A DNA stretch of 64,000 nt, taken from NCBI RefSeq assembly GCF_014926405.1, contig NZ_JACXXJ020000005.1, positions 2,919,001 through 2,983,000 on the forward strand, in the 5' to 3' direction. This document shows, in pieces, positions 17,787 through 27,229 of this stretch. Every line of letters begins with the position of its first letter. The stretch's first letter is position 1. The position numbers and the translations under genes were made by a program. This DNA comes from Agrobacterium vitis. GTDB taxonomy: Bacteria > Pseudomonadota > Alphaproteobacteria > Rhizobiales > Rhizobiaceae. The notes beneath the pieces are model-generated. The model had not been told where the DNA came from, did no database searches, and saw nothing but the letters and a program-made list of their open reading frames with translations.

Positions 17787-17892
17787 CTAGAGCATTTCCG
17801 CGTTTCATAGAAACGCATAAATACTCTAACTCTTTGTTTTAACGCATTTCCGGACGCAAAACCGCTACACACTTTTGCTGGAAATGCTCTAG
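17787..17892. repeat. RIME-type intergenic repeat
   Basis: Bounded by CTAGAGCATTTCC and GGAAATGCTCTAG, with internal GTTTCATAGAAAC and the segment AACGCATTTCCGGACGCAAAA typical of the Rhizobium-specific intergenic mosaic element. A related copy is at 45809-45904. Its right end supplies the TAG stop codon of the C40 peptidase gene. Confidence 0.85.
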
Positions 17893-18749
17893 GCGATCCG
17901 TTCCGGGCGGCGATAGCCGGTCGGCTGCTGGTAGAGCCAGCCGATCCGGGCGATGGCGGCGTCCACGTCTTCGCGGGCGACGCTCATTGTGTGGCCATTG
18001 GCATGCAGCAGGGTGCGCTCATCTTCCATGATACCGGCATGGCCTTTCCAGAAGATCAGGTCGCCCCGGCGAAGATCACTCCGCTCAATCGGGTTGCCGA
18101 GGCCCGCCGCCTGCATGTCGCTGTCGCGCGGAGCGCTCAGCCCGCACATCTGCATGGAGAGCTGGACGAGGCCGGAGCAATCAATGCCAAGCCCGCTGCG
18201 TCCGCCCCAGAGATAGGGTGTTTCCAGAAAACGGGCGGCGATGGCTACATAATCCTCGCCCGCTGGCGTACCGAGGGAGCGGCAATGATCGGCAATCACC
18301 GCATGACCATCACTCAGCAGAAAGTAGCGGGTGCCACGGGTCTCGGCCTCGCCGGTGACCGTTACCCGGCTCCCCATCGAGATTGCCTGCGCATTGGGAT
18401 AGCGCAGGTCCGGGCCGGTATAGAGAAAACTGCGTGGCACTGTTACCCAATGCGTGGGCGGCGCCTCGATAGCGGCAATCGCCGTTTCCGGCAGATAACC
18501 GACATAACCATCCAGATCGCCCTTCACCCAGGCCCAGCCATCGGTCCGGTCAAACACCGTAACCTCTTCGCCCAGCAGCACCTCCGTATCGATTCCGCAG
18601 GCAAAATCCGGGCGCGGACGCAAGGCGATAACCGGCACGGCAATGCGCGCCGGGGTTCCGCTGACATAACGCTCGGCCTCCACCTGGCCACGCAGGGCCG
18701 CATCGGCCAGATCAGGTCGATAGGCGTTCAGCCGGCGGTCCAGTTGCAT
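17889..18749 (-). CDS. NlpC/P60 (C40) peptidase with SH3-like domains
   Basis: 286 aa. Two SH3-like segments (about 40-100 and 105-160) precede an NlpC/P60 catalytic domain. The nucleophile Cys lies in GIDCSGLVQLSMQM and the His in GHAGIMEDE, followed by HANGHTMSV. The family cleaves D-Glu-meso-Dap bonds of peptidoglycan stems. No signal peptide is evident, so it may act on recycled muropeptides in the cytosol. ATG 18749 has GAGG at 8 nt; a GTG at 18755 overlaps the upstream stop (GTGA). The stop codon lies inside a RIME repeat. Confidence 0.88.
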   Translation of the reverse strand: MQLDRRLNAYRPDLADAALRGQVEAERYVSGTPARIAVPVIALRPRPDFACGIDTEVLLGEEVTVFDRTDGWAWVKGDLDGYVGYLPETAIAAIEAPPTHWVTVPRSFLYTGPDLRYPNAQAISMGSRVTVTGEAETRGTRYFLLSDGHAVIADHCRSLGTPAGEDYVAIAARFLETPYLWGGRSGLGIDCSGLVQLSMQMCGLSAPRDSDMQAAGLGNPIERSDLRRGDLIFWKGHAGIMEDERTLLHANGHTMSVAREDVDAAIARIGWLYQQPTGYRRPERIA

Positions 18750-18751
18750 GT

Positions 18752-19102
18752 TCACGTCCTCATGCCACGCGCCTGCTCAATGATCAGGTCGCCGAATTTT
18801 TCCAGATAAAGCGCGCCTGCCACAGTGCGCTTGATGATGACATTGCGCTTGTCCATATCATCGCGCACCCGATCAACAAACCCCATGCCACCCATGGTAT
18901 CGAGTGCGCGGGTAATGACCGGCTTGGTAACCTTAAGGGTGGCGGCAAGCCCCCGCACGGTATGCGGCGGCGGAACCAGATAGATATGCAGCAGGATGGA
19001 GAGCTGGCGAAGCGTCAGGTCGCGGCCATCCTCCTGCACCTGTCGCAAAGTCACGTGATGCCAAAGCCCTAGCGCCGCCGTTGCGGTCAGTTCCAGGCTC
19101 AT
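18752..19102 (-). CDS. MarR-type winged-helix regulator
   Basis: 116 aa from ATG 19102 (MSLELTATAALGLW). HTH region LTLRQLSILLHIYLVPPPHTVRGLAATLKVTKPVITRALDTMGGMGFVDRVRDDMDKRNVII; the wing has DKRN where MarR usually has DRRA. It lies directly upstream of the C40 peptidase with touching ends, suggesting one operon. The longer frame to 19141 lacks family support. Confidence 0.8.
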   Translation of the reverse strand: MSLELTATAALGLWHHVTLRQVQEDGRDLTLRQLSILLHIYLVPPPHTVRGLAATLKVTKPVITRALDTMGGMGFVDRVRDDMDKRNVIIKRTVAGALYLEKFGDLIIEQARGMRT

Positions 19103-19192
19103 CGTCTGCTCCGCTCTCGTTTCGCACCCGTTATATATCACATGACAAAGCCCGGCACTGCAAGAGGCCGGACCTGTGATGGATGGATACGA

Positions 19193-20578
19193 TCAGGAGC
19201 CGGTCTTCGTCGCATTCACCACAATGTTCACATTGATGGATTTCGACACCCATTCCGCCGATGGGTCGGAAAACATCCCAAGATTGAGCGCGGCGCGATC
19301 CAGTTCCAATGCGCCTTCCACCTGCGCCTTGTTGCCTTCCATTTTCAAGCTGAAGGGCAGGACAACCGGCAGAGGCTTGTTCTTGATGCTCAGGGTGCCC
19401 CGCGCCTCATAGCGATCACCTCCCAAGGCGCGAAATTCCGTGGTTTCGAACCTGGCCTCTGGAAACCGGGTGGAATTGAGCCATTCGCCATTCTTCAACG
19501 AACCTTCCTGGGTCGCATCGCCGGTTTTGGCAGAGGCCGTTTTCACCAGAATCATCGCTTTCGAACCAGCAAGATTGGCAGGATCGAAGCGTATGTCGCC
19601 ACTCCACTCTTCAAACCGGCCATTGAAGGCATTGCCAGCATGGGTGCCACCAAAGCCGATGCTGGACGATGCCATATCGATTGCCCAGGCAGGAGCGGTT
19701 GCCGCCTGGACTGGCGCGGCTTGCACCGGTGTAGCTTGAGCATCGGTTTGTGCAGGATTGGCCTGGCTGACATTTGCGGATGACTGAGGCGCCACCGCAG
19801 GCGGTTCAGCTTGCGCCTCCACCGCCGATGGCTGCTCGGCAAGCGGCGGCGGCAGATGCATGACCCAACCGATAGCAGCAGCCATAACCACAAGCGCCAA
19901 GCCGAAACCATGCGACAGGCCACTGGTCTTCCCTTTGCCAGACGCGCTGTGCGCGACTTTACCGGTCCGCAGGAAAGGCACCATCTGCGCCAAAACACCA
20001 TCCCGCTCGATAAAGTGATGCTTCAAGGCCGCTGCGACATGCAGAACGATCAGCGCCGCACCGCCGTAAGCCATATAGCTATGGGCACCCATCGCGCCGA
20101 AGGCGAGGTTGCGATTTCCCTCAAGACCCGGAAGGTGCGGGATTGGAAACAGGCCAAACCAGGAGGTGGCCACATCCAGCGGGCGATCCGTTGCAATCGC
20201 CCAGCCGGAAGACACGTAGATCCAACCAGTCAATGGCAGGATCAACATCATGCCGTAGAAAGCGATATGCGTGGCATTGGCCAGAAACCGTTCCCAGAGC
20301 TTCATGCCAGATGGCAAAGCGGGCGGCTTATGGGTTGCCCGCCAGATGATGCGCAGCACGGTCAAAGCCAGAATGGCAAAGCCGATGGATTTGTGGATCT
20401 GAAACAGTTGATAGGCCAGTTGCTGGGTCTCAGGCTTTTTCAAGGCCCGCACCATCCACCATCCCATCGGGATCATCGACAGGATCATCAGCGCGATCGC
20501 CCAATGCAGCGCGATGGCAACGCCGGTATAGCGTACCGCAGCCCGCGGTACTGTCTGGTGCTGAAACGCCGTGTTCAT
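19193..20578 (-). CDS. Cytochrome b561 - YceI fusion protein
   Basis: 461 aa. Residues about 15-200 are a four-helix di-haem cytochrome b561 domain with His in ALHWAIALM, QIHKSIGF, ATHIAFYGMM and VLHVAAALKHH. A further membrane helix (GFGLALVVMAAAIGWVMHL) and an Ala/Gln/Pro-rich linker (235-295) lead to a C-terminal YceI lipocalin-like domain (SSIGFGGTHAGNAFNGRFEEW to the end), placed in the periplasm. In E. coli these are separate genes, yceJ and yceI. A role in quinone or isoprenoid redox chemistry is inferred. A stand-alone YceI gene lies upstream. Confidence 0.9.
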   Translation of the reverse strand: MNTAFQHQTVPRAAVRYTGVAIALHWAIALMILSMIPMGWWMVRALKKPETQQLAYQLFQIHKSIGFAILALTVLRIIWRATHKPPALPSGMKLWERFLANATHIAFYGMMLILPLTGWIYVSSGWAIATDRPLDVATSWFGLFPIPHLPGLEGNRNLAFGAMGAHSYMAYGGAALIVLHVAAALKHHFIERDGVLAQMVPFLRTGKVAHSASGKGKTSGLSHGFGLALVVMAAAIGWVMHLPPPLAEQPSAVEAQAEPPAVAPQSSANVSQANPAQTDAQATPVQAAPVQAATAPAWAIDMASSSIGFGGTHAGNAFNGRFEEWSGDIRFDPANLAGSKAMILVKTASAKTGDATQEGSLKNGEWLNSTRFPEARFETTEFRALGGDRYEARGTLSIKNKPLPVVLPFSLKMEGNKAQVEGALELDRAALNLGMFSDPSAEWVSKSINVNIVVNATKTGS

Positions 20579-20765
20579 GGCTCTTAAAACCTATATTTAT
20601 CAATGATAAAATTTGGAAAATTCTGCGAGCCGAATGCCCGCTGCGGCGCAGGCTCTGGGCCGATTAAGGGTGCAGATATCGCGTCCAAACCCAATCGGCC
20701 CAAAGGCATTTTACGCAGAGGCCTGTGCCTCACGCGCTGCTTTCAGCATCACGTCAAATCCACCA

Positions 20766-21461
20766 TCACTTGGATGGAGACGCTGCCGGGTCCTGGATGA
20801 ACTCACCGTCAAAGCGGATCATCACATCCTTGCCGACGTAACCGACAGGTTGGCCAAACGCCGTTCTGTCAAACGTCCCTTCCGCAGCAAATCCAATGGC
20901 CGGAACACCTGCAAATGGATGGCTGTCAATGGACCCGTTCAGCGTTGCATTCAGCGTCACCGGCTTGGTGACACCCAGGAATGTCAAGTTGCCGAGGATT
21001 TCGGCCGTCTTGTCACCGGTCTTCTTCACGCTGGTCGATGTGAAGGTGATCTTCGGGAAAGCGTCACTGTTGAGTTTTTTGGGATCCTTGCTGATCTCCT
21101 CAGGCCAGGTCGCATAAGGCGATTTGGCGTGGGTGGCCTTATAATCGGCGGGATAGGGCACATCCACCGATGTCGGATCAATCGTCACCTCGATCTTGGA
21201 GGCTTCGATTTTCGCTGGGTCGAGAGAAAGCGTGGCTTCCAGCTTGCCAAAGCGAGCCGTGTAATTGGAAATCGTATTGTGCTTGACCGTCCATGTCAGG
21301 TTCGCATGGGTCGGATCCAGTTTATAGACCCCGGCGGGTGGGGCCGTCTGGGCATCCTGCGCCGAAGCCGTTGCCACGCCGCCAATGGTCAGGCCGCTAA
21401 AGCCCGTTGCCATTCCTATAAATGCTGAATTTATAACGATTTTTCTCACATTAAAATTCAT
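20766..21461 (-). CDS. YceI-family periplasmic protein
   Basis: 231 aa with a signal peptide (MNFNVRKIVINSAFIGMATG... cleaved near ATASAQDA). The mature YceI domain starts YKLDPTHANLTWTVKHNTISNYTARF and contains the family pattern of alternating beta strands (SKIEVTIDPTSVDVPY, ITFTSTSVKKTGDKTAEILGNLTFLGVTKPVTL). The fold is a beta barrel binding polyisoprenoids. GGAGA lies 8 nt before the ATG. It is 187 bp upstream of the b561-YceI fusion on the same strand. Confidence 0.92.
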   Translation of the reverse strand: MNFNVRKIVINSAFIGMATGFSGLTIGGVATASAQDAQTAPPAGVYKLDPTHANLTWTVKHNTISNYTARFGKLEATLSLDPAKIEASKIEVTIDPTSVDVPYPADYKATHAKSPYATWPEEISKDPKKLNSDAFPKITFTSTSVKKTGDKTAEILGNLTFLGVTKPVTLNATLNGSIDSHPFAGVPAIGFAAEGTFDRTAFGQPVGYVGKDVMIRFDGEFIQDPAASPSK

Positions 21462-22000
21462 TAAATCAATCTCCTTTTTTCCGTTCCATGCGCCCGAAAC
21501 GTGTGGAGCGGAGATGCCAATGTAAAATAAAAAAAATTTGAATTTTCTAACTCTTGAAATTTAACACGCAAAAATTGAAATGCCGAATAATTATTTTAAT
21601 TCATATAAAAATCGCTTCAACCCCTGTCTCGTTTGCGCTTTGGTGCGACATCAGCTGCCTCCAGAAATCCTGCAATTCATTGTAAGTAAATAATTTTTCT
21701 ATTATTAGACTGCGTTTCCCTGATGACAGCTCGGCGTCAACAGGAAGGAGATCTTACAGCTGGCCTTAAGAAATATCCGGCTCTTGGAGCTCAAAACACG
21801 ACCATCATAGTCAAAATAAAAAATGAACGATAGCCTCCATGTCGTCAACAAATATTGAACAGTCTGTCAAACGTCACGGTAGTACCAAGGCCTGATAGCC
21901 CCAATCGGCATCAGCTCCTGCAAATGAGAAATGATGGGGACAGCGGCTTTAAGGAACGACCATTGAAGAGAGACTGCCGAATTTCAGATCTCGGCACACC
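21462..22000. other. AT-rich intergenic region without a gene
   Basis: About 540 bp, clearly richer in A/T than its surroundings (long AAATAAAAAA and TTTTCTATT stretches). It must hold the yceI promoter. Short frames here look random, and no RNA structure was recognised. Confidence 0.6.
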
Positions 22001-22038
22001 TTTATCCTCGAGAGATTTTCAAACCTCTCGAGGATAAA
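22001..22038 (-). terminator. Hairpin after the aminopeptidase gene
   Basis: Perfect 14-bp stem TTTATCCTCGAGAG with its complement, 10-nt loop, 24 bp downstream of the stop at 22062. It has no long T tract. Confidence 0.65.
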
Positions 22039-22061
22039 GACAGCATCGTGAACGCCTTCGC

Positions 22062-23450
22062 TTATTTGAGCGCGGCGATATAGCGGTAGAGGGCGCGAAT
22101 TGCCTGCGCCTCACCACCAACGGGGCTATGGGGCCGCTCTTGCGACGCCCAGCCGAAAATGTCGAAATGCGCCCAGCTTGTCGTTCGGGTGACAAAGCGC
22201 TTCAGGAACAGGGCAGCGGTGATTGCCCCCGCCATGCCGCCCGCAGGTGCATTGGTGAGGTCGGCAATCTGCGAGCGGACCATTTTTTCGTAACCAGGGA
22301 AAAGCGGCAGGCGCCAGATAGGGTCGTCAGTTTCAAGGCTTGAATCTGTCAGCTCATAGGCAAGCGCATCGTCATTGGAGAAGAAGGCCGGCACATCCGG
22401 ACCGAGCGCCACACGGGCAGCCCCCGTCAACGTCGCCATGTCGATCAGCAGGTCGGGTTCCTCTTCGTCGGCATAGGTCAGGGCATCGGCCAGGATCAAC
22501 CGTCCCTCGGCATCGGTATTGTCGATCTGAACGGTCAGGCCCTGACGGCTTGTATAAATGTCACCGGGCCGGAACGCATTGCCGGCTATGGAATTTTCCA
22601 CGGCAGGCACGATGACGCGCAGATCCACTTTCAGCTTGGCATCCATGATCATCAGAGCAAGGCCCAGCACATTGGCCGCACCGCCCATGTCCTTTTTCAT
22701 CAGCAACATGGATGAAGACGGCTTGATATCCAACCCGCCGGTATCAAAACAAACGCCCTTACCGACCAGGGTGATCTTCTTGTGACCCTTCTTGCCCCAA
22801 CGCATTTCCAGAAGCCTCGGCGCCTGGGCGCTGGCCCGGCCCACGGTGTGAACCAGCGGGAAATTCCGGTGCAGCAGTTCATCGCCGATCACCACGCTGA
22901 CCTCTGCCTTATAATGGTCAGCCAGTGCCCGGAAGGTTTTTTCCAGATCTGCCGGTCCCATGTCGTTGGTGGGCGTGTTGATCAGGTCGCGAGCCAGGAA
23001 AACGCCGGCCAACTGACGGGCAATGTCGCTGGCATCCGCATCCTGAGGCATCAGCAGTTTGGGATGATCCGAACGGTCGGCCTTATAGCGCTCGAAACGA
23101 TAGCTGCCCAGACCATAGCCCAGAACCAACCGGTTGGCCGTCAATGGCGCGGTCTCGATATGCCAGTCGCCAGCCGGCAATGCCCGCGCCAGCTTGCCCG
23201 CCAGAAACGGATTTTCTCCTGGCGCGCTGCCCAGACCAAACAGCGCTCCGCCCAATTGTCCATCGCTGGTGGGGATCAGCAGCAGCGAACCCACATCCGC
23301 CTTGTAGCCTGCCTTCTTCGCCCAATCGAGCGCAAGAGGATCAATCGCACCGGTTTCGATATGGGCGGGCGTCACCGCGAAAATCGGCAGGGACTTTCCG
23401 CCCTTGGTCAGAAACGGGGTGGGTCTTTCAATATATTGATAGGGTGCCAT
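22062..23450 (-). CDS. M17 leucyl aminopeptidase
   Basis: 462 aa cytosolic di-zinc aminopeptidase releasing N-terminal residues. Signature NTDAEGRLILADAL (metal Asp/Glu) and the catalytic Lys region GKGVCFDTGGLDIKPSSSMLLMKKDMGGAA are intact, in the usual C-terminal half. The divergent N-terminal half is typical of the shorter rhizobial LAP group. Unrelated divergent neighbour at 23725. Confidence 0.93.
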   Translation of the reverse strand: MAPYQYIERPTPFLTKGGKSLPIFAVTPAHIETGAIDPLALDWAKKAGYKADVGSLLLIPTSDGQLGGALFGLGSAPGENPFLAGKLARALPAGDWHIETAPLTANRLVLGYGLGSYRFERYKADRSDHPKLLMPQDADASDIARQLAGVFLARDLINTPTNDMGPADLEKTFRALADHYKAEVSVVIGDELLHRNFPLVHTVGRASAQAPRLLEMRWGKKGHKKITLVGKGVCFDTGGLDIKPSSSMLLMKKDMGGAANVLGLALMIMDAKLKVDLRVIVPAVENSIAGNAFRPGDIYTSRQGLTVQIDNTDAEGRLILADALTYADEEEPDLLIDMATLTGAARVALGPDVPAFFSNDDALAYELTDSSLETDDPIWRLPLFPGYEKMVRSQIADLTNAPAGGMAGAITAALFLKRFVTRTTSWAHFDIFGWASQERPHSPVGGEAQAIRALYRYIAALK

Positions 23451-23724
23451 GATTGCCCTTTTGCTGCTCCATCACTTCGCGGTCAGCTTTACCGCAAAAT
23501 TCCTTAGAATCGGTTCCTTCGTGGACGTTTTATCTTTCAAGAGGACCGGGCTCGAATTTTCTCGAAAATATATGGCTGACGAAAATGTCAAACGCCGGGC
23601 GTTCTCGCAGACCAAAGGCATTTTAACATTCCATTAGGGTTAACAGATTATTGCTTTTCCATGGTTGCAGGGCTGATGGCGGTGATTCGTCTGCCTGTGA
23701 ATTCAGGGCTATGGGGATAGAGTG

Positions 23725-24624
23725 ATGGCTGTTTGGCGTTCATCCATTCAGATTTGCGCGGCACTGCCCGCTCTTTCGGTGTTGGCACTGGCGCTGGCGC
23801 TGACGGGCTGCGCCACCACCTCCAATACCGACAAAATGTCGACCGGCTCGATTCCGAGAATGACCAAGCCCGTTGATCAGATGACGCCCGGCGAAATTGC
23901 CATGGCAACGGACAGCATGGGCCGGGCCTACGAGAAAAATCGCAAGAACGCGCAGGTCGGAGTGGCCTATGCCAATCTGTTGCAGATGGGCGGCCGCGCG
24001 CCGCAGGCTTTGTCTGTCATGCAGCAGGTCGTTATCGCCAATCCAAATGACCGCCAAGTGCTTGCCGCCTATGGTAAGGCGCAGGCCGCTGCCGGCCAGC
24101 TGGAACAGGCCTTGACGACGATTGGCCGTGCCCAGACCCCGGATCGGCCCGATTGGCGGCTTTATTCGGCCCAGGGCGCGGTTCTCGACCAGCTCGGACG
24201 CACCCAGGAGGCGCGTGCCGCCTATCAGCAGGCCTTGCAGATCCAGCCCAACGAGCCTTCGATCCTGTCGAATATGGGCATGTCCTATCTGCTCGGCGGC
24301 GACCTGAAAACCGCTGAAACCTACCTGCGCAGCGCATCCCAGCAACCCGGCGCCGATAGCCGGGTTCGCCAGAACCTGGCCCTTGTCGTCGGCCTTCAAG
24401 GCCGTTTCGACGAGGCCGACAGGATTGCCAGAGCCGAACTTTCACCCGACCAGGCTGAGGCGAATGTGGCCTATCTGCGCACCATGTTGAACCAGCAGAA
24501 CACCTGGAAACAATTGGCGTCCAAGGATACAGCTCAGAATCCCGTCAGGAAACCTGCCCAGACCCCTGCTAAGGATCAGACGCCCGTCAAGGATACGAGC
24601 CTGGCGGCAACCCCTCTTCGGTAA
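23725..24624 (+). CDS. TPR-repeat lipoprotein (TadD-like)
   Basis: 299 aa from ATG 23725 (a GTG at 23722 is adjacent). Signal peptide with lipobox ALTGC near residue 28. TPR units follow from about 75 to 240 (NAQVGVAYANLLQMGGRAPQALSVMQ; WRLYSAQGAVLDQLGRTQEARAAYQQAL; PSILSNMGMSYLLGGDLKTAETYLRSA). The C-terminus is a Lys/Pro/Thr-rich tail. It resembles TadD, the outer-membrane pilotin-like TPR protein of Flp pilus systems, but no tad genes are nearby, so the role is open. Confidence 0.85.
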   Translation: MAVWRSSIQICAALPALSVLALALALTGCATTSNTDKMSTGSIPRMTKPVDQMTPGEIAMATDSMGRAYEKNRKNAQVGVAYANLLQMGGRAPQALSVMQQVVIANPNDRQVLAAYGKAQAAAGQLEQALTTIGRAQTPDRPDWRLYSAQGAVLDQLGRTQEARAAYQQALQIQPNEPSILSNMGMSYLLGGDLKTAETYLRSASQQPGADSRVRQNLALVVGLQGRFDEADRIARAELSPDQAEANVAYLRTMLNQQNTWKQLASKDTAQNPVRKPAQTPAKDQTPVKDTSLAATPLR

Positions 24625-24629
24625 AGGTG

Positions 24630-25259
24630 TCAGGGCCGCGCGCCCTCGAACACAAGGCGAAGTCCAAGTCCACCCAGAACCAAAGCGGCCAGACGATCCA
24701 GCGGTTTCTTGGCTGAGAGATAGACGCGCCGGGGTATCGGCGCGGAAAAGACCAGCGCCACCAGTGAATACCAGCCCGCTTCCACCAGAAAGACCACGCC
24801 TGGCAGCATGATGAACAGCAGGCTATCCGGCCGGGGTGGCAGCAGAGCCGCGAAAATACTGGCATAGACAATCGCGGTTTTTGGATTGCTGACCTGTGTT
24901 AAAAAGGCGCTGAGATAAATCCTGCTGAAAGATTTTGGTGCAACACCGGCCTGCTCCATATTGACCGGTTGGGCCGCACCACGCCACAGTTTCCATGCGA
25001 TATAAGCGAGGTAGAGGCCACCCGCGACCTGCAAAACCCTATGAAGCCAAGCAAACTGGGTTATCAGGGCAGCCAATCCGGCAAGGGCCAGAACGGCGAA
25101 GATCAACCCGCCGGTCCCCATGCCGAGCGCCGTTACCAAACCGGCGGCTCTGGAGCGGGTCATGGATGTGTGGCTGACCAAAAGAAAACTTGGACCGGGA
25201 CTGGCCGCGCCAATCAACAAGGCGAAGGCTATGGCAAATAAAGGGGCAAACATCGTCAT
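24630..25259 (-). CDS. LysE/RhtB-family exporter
   Basis: 209 aa with six predicted membrane helices. The family motif GAASPGPSFLLVSHTSMTRSRAAGLVTALGMGTGG sits near the N-terminus and FLTQVSNPKTAIVYASIFAA follows mid-protein. These inner-membrane proteins export amino acids or analogues. Start ATG 25259 has GGAG 7 nt upstream; the longer frame to 25343 lacks support. Convergent with the TPR gene, stops 5 bp apart. Confidence 0.9.
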   Translation of the reverse strand: MTMFAPLFAIAFALLIGAASPGPSFLLVSHTSMTRSRAAGLVTALGMGTGGLIFAVLALAGLAALITQFAWLHRVLQVAGGLYLAYIAWKLWRGAAQPVNMEQAGVAPKSFSRIYLSAFLTQVSNPKTAIVYASIFAALLPPRPDSLLFIMLPGVVFLVEAGWYSLVALVFSAPIPRRVYLSAKKPLDRLAALVLGGLGLRLVFEGARP

Positions 25260-25463
25260 GCGGCATCTCCAAAGTGAAAGGAAATTGCCCAGGCGCACGG
25301 CGCGGATGATCCGCTGATCGCTCATCTCCAGAAAGATAAGCACCGCGCTTCCCGATGGTACTCCATCTTCAAGAGCTTAAGGAGGCTAATGCAATCCTTT
25401 GCTTTGCCATCCTGCCGATTACGCTCTTATCGCCAGTAACGCGGATTAGTTGTTTAACACATT

Positions 25464-26075
25464 TTATAGCGCCGTTTCAATCGTCTCGATGAAACGCCTG
25501 CCCGCCTCGTCCAGCGGGCCGGAATTGTCGATGGTCACGACAGGATAATCACCGCAAATTTCGGGTGGGCTTCGTTGTAGCCGTTGGAGAATGTCCTCGC
25601 GGCTTTCCCTGCCCCTCGCCTCCAGCCGGTCGGCCAGAACCTCGGGCCGGGCCGTGACATTCACCACCAGCATTCGCGGAAAAACCTGTGCGAACCGGGG
25701 AAGTACCGAGCGTGAGCCGTTGGCGATCACCACGCTGCCATTCGATAGCCAGCGATGCACATCGTCAGGAATGCCATAGCTTAGGCCATGCGCATCCCAA
25801 TCGACCGCAAAACAGCCAACGGCCTTCAGATCATCAAACTCGGAAGGACTGGCCGGGCGATGATCCTCCCCGCCCGCATCGGCGGCCCTTGTGATGACCC
25901 GCTGGACGAAATGTACGGGGCAGCGCTCAGCGTCAGTCTGTTCGATAAAATACCGCTTGGCATAGGCAATCAGACTATCCTTGCCCGCTCCGCTTGGGCC
26001 GACAACGACGATCATCCGGCCCTTGTCCCCAGACGTGTCGCCCGGATCATCAGGCATGATGGAATGCGGCACCAT
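25464..26075 (-). CDS. phnN: Ribose 1,5-bisphosphate phosphokinase PhnN
   Basis: 203 aa. Makes PRPP from ribose 1,5-bisphosphate, the last step of C-P lyase phosphonate breakdown. Guanylate-kinase-like P-loop VVGPSGAGKDSL near residues 26-37, with FVQRVITRAADAGGEDHRPASPSEF, the GMP-kinase-like acceptor segment. The ATG overlaps the phnM stop by one base (TGATG). Last gene of the phnCDEE-DUF1045-phnM-phnN unit. Confidence 0.93.
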   Translation of the reverse strand: MVPHSIMPDDPGDTSGDKGRMIVVVGPSGAGKDSLIAYAKRYFIEQTDAERCPVHFVQRVITRAADAGGEDHRPASPSEFDDLKAVGCFAVDWDAHGLSYGIPDDVHRWLSNGSVVIANGSRSVLPRFAQVFPRMLVVNVTARPEVLADRLEARGRESREDILQRLQRSPPEICGDYPVVTIDNSGPLDEAGRRFIETIETAL

Positions 26076-27229
26076 CACGCCACCCTTCTGCCCTGACGCC
26101 AGACGGAGCGTACCACAGGCACGCCACCGTGATTTTCGCTGTAGCGGACGCGCACCAGATCGGCGCGCAGGCCAGGGGCAATCCGGCCCCGGTCTTCCAG
26201 CCCGACGGTGCGGGCGGGTGTCGAGGTCACCATGGCCAGCGCCTGCGGCAGGCTGATCGCCTCAAAGCGATGGGCGAGCACGAAAGGCGCGTGCAGCAGG
26301 CTGAGCGGGATATAATCGGAAGACAGCACGTCGAGCACGCCGCGCTCGGCCAGATCCGTGGCGGCAATATTGCCGGAATGGGAGCCACCGCGCACCACGT
26401 TCGGCGCGCCCATCAGCACGCTCATCCCCGCCTGATGCGAGGCATCGGCGGCCTCAAGACTGGTCGGAAACTCGGCCAGACGCACGCCATGGCCCTTGGC
26501 CTCTTCCACATGGGCAAGCGTTGCATCGTCATGGCTGGCAACGGTAATGCCGCGCACGGCGCAGATGCGGGCCAGCGCATCACGGTGCTGGGCAGAATAG
26601 GCCGCCGATGCCTCTAGCCGCTTTTCGACGAAGCGGGCGAAGGCTTCCTCGCTCAAGCCCTTCTTGGTCTTATAATAGAGCGTGTACTGGTCCATGGTCT
26701 GGAACTGCCGCTGGCCCGGGGAATGGTCCATCAGCGACACCAGCCGCACATGCGGGTCCTGCTCGAAATCGGCGAAATGGTCGAGGACATTGTCGGATGC
26801 CACTTCGCAACGCAGATGCAGCAGATGCTCGGCGCGGAGACGGTCATCCTTTTCGGCGGCCTGGATGGCATCGGCCATATCGCGCATTTCACCCTTCTCA
26901 AACCCGCCATCCTCGTCCGACCCCATCCGCAGACAATCGAACACGGTGGTAATGCCTGAGGTGACGACCTGCGCATCATGGGCCTGAATGGCTGCGGTCT
27001 TGTTCCAGCGCACACCGGGGCGTGGCGAATAATGCGATTCCAGATGATCGGTATGCAGTTCGACCAGCCCGGGGATCAGATAATCGCCGCCGAAATCCTC
27101 GCCGATGCGGCTGTTGCCTTCTGAAATTTCGGCAATCAGGCCATCGCGAATGACCACAGCGCCCTTCAGAAGCAGCCCACTTTCCAGCACCACAGTCGCA
27201 TTGGACAGCACGGTTTCATTCGACATCAC
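26075..27229 (-). CDS. phnM: Alpha-D-ribose 1-methylphosphonate 5-triphosphate diphosphatase PhnM
   Basis: 384 aa amidohydrolase-fold enzyme that removes pyrophosphate from the RPnTP intermediate before C-P cleavage. Metal motif LVELHTDHLESHYSPRPGVRW, the substrate segment FDCLRMGSDEDGG, SLMDHSPGQRQF and the late metal site ASHDDATLAHVEEA are all present. ATGA overlap with DUF1045 upstream and a one-base overlap with phnN downstream indicate coupling. Confidence 0.96.
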   Translation of the reverse strand: MMSNETVLSNATVVLESGLLLKGAVVIRDGLIAEISEGNSRIGEDFGGDYLIPGLVELHTDHLESHYSPRPGVRWNKTAAIQAHDAQVVTSGITTVFDCLRMGSDEDGGFEKGEMRDMADAIQAAEKDDRLRAEHLLHLRCEVASDNVLDHFADFEQDPHVRLVSLMDHSPGQRQFQTMDQYTLYYKTKKGLSEEAFARFVEKRLEASAAYSAQHRDALARICAVRGITVASHDDATLAHVEEAKGHGVRLAEFPTSLEAADASHQAGMSVLMGAPNVVRGGSHSGNIAATDLAERGVLDVLSSDYIPLSLLHAPFVLAHRFEAISLPQALAMVTSTPARTVGLEDRGRIAPGLRADLVRVRYSENHGGVPVVRSVWRQGRRVA

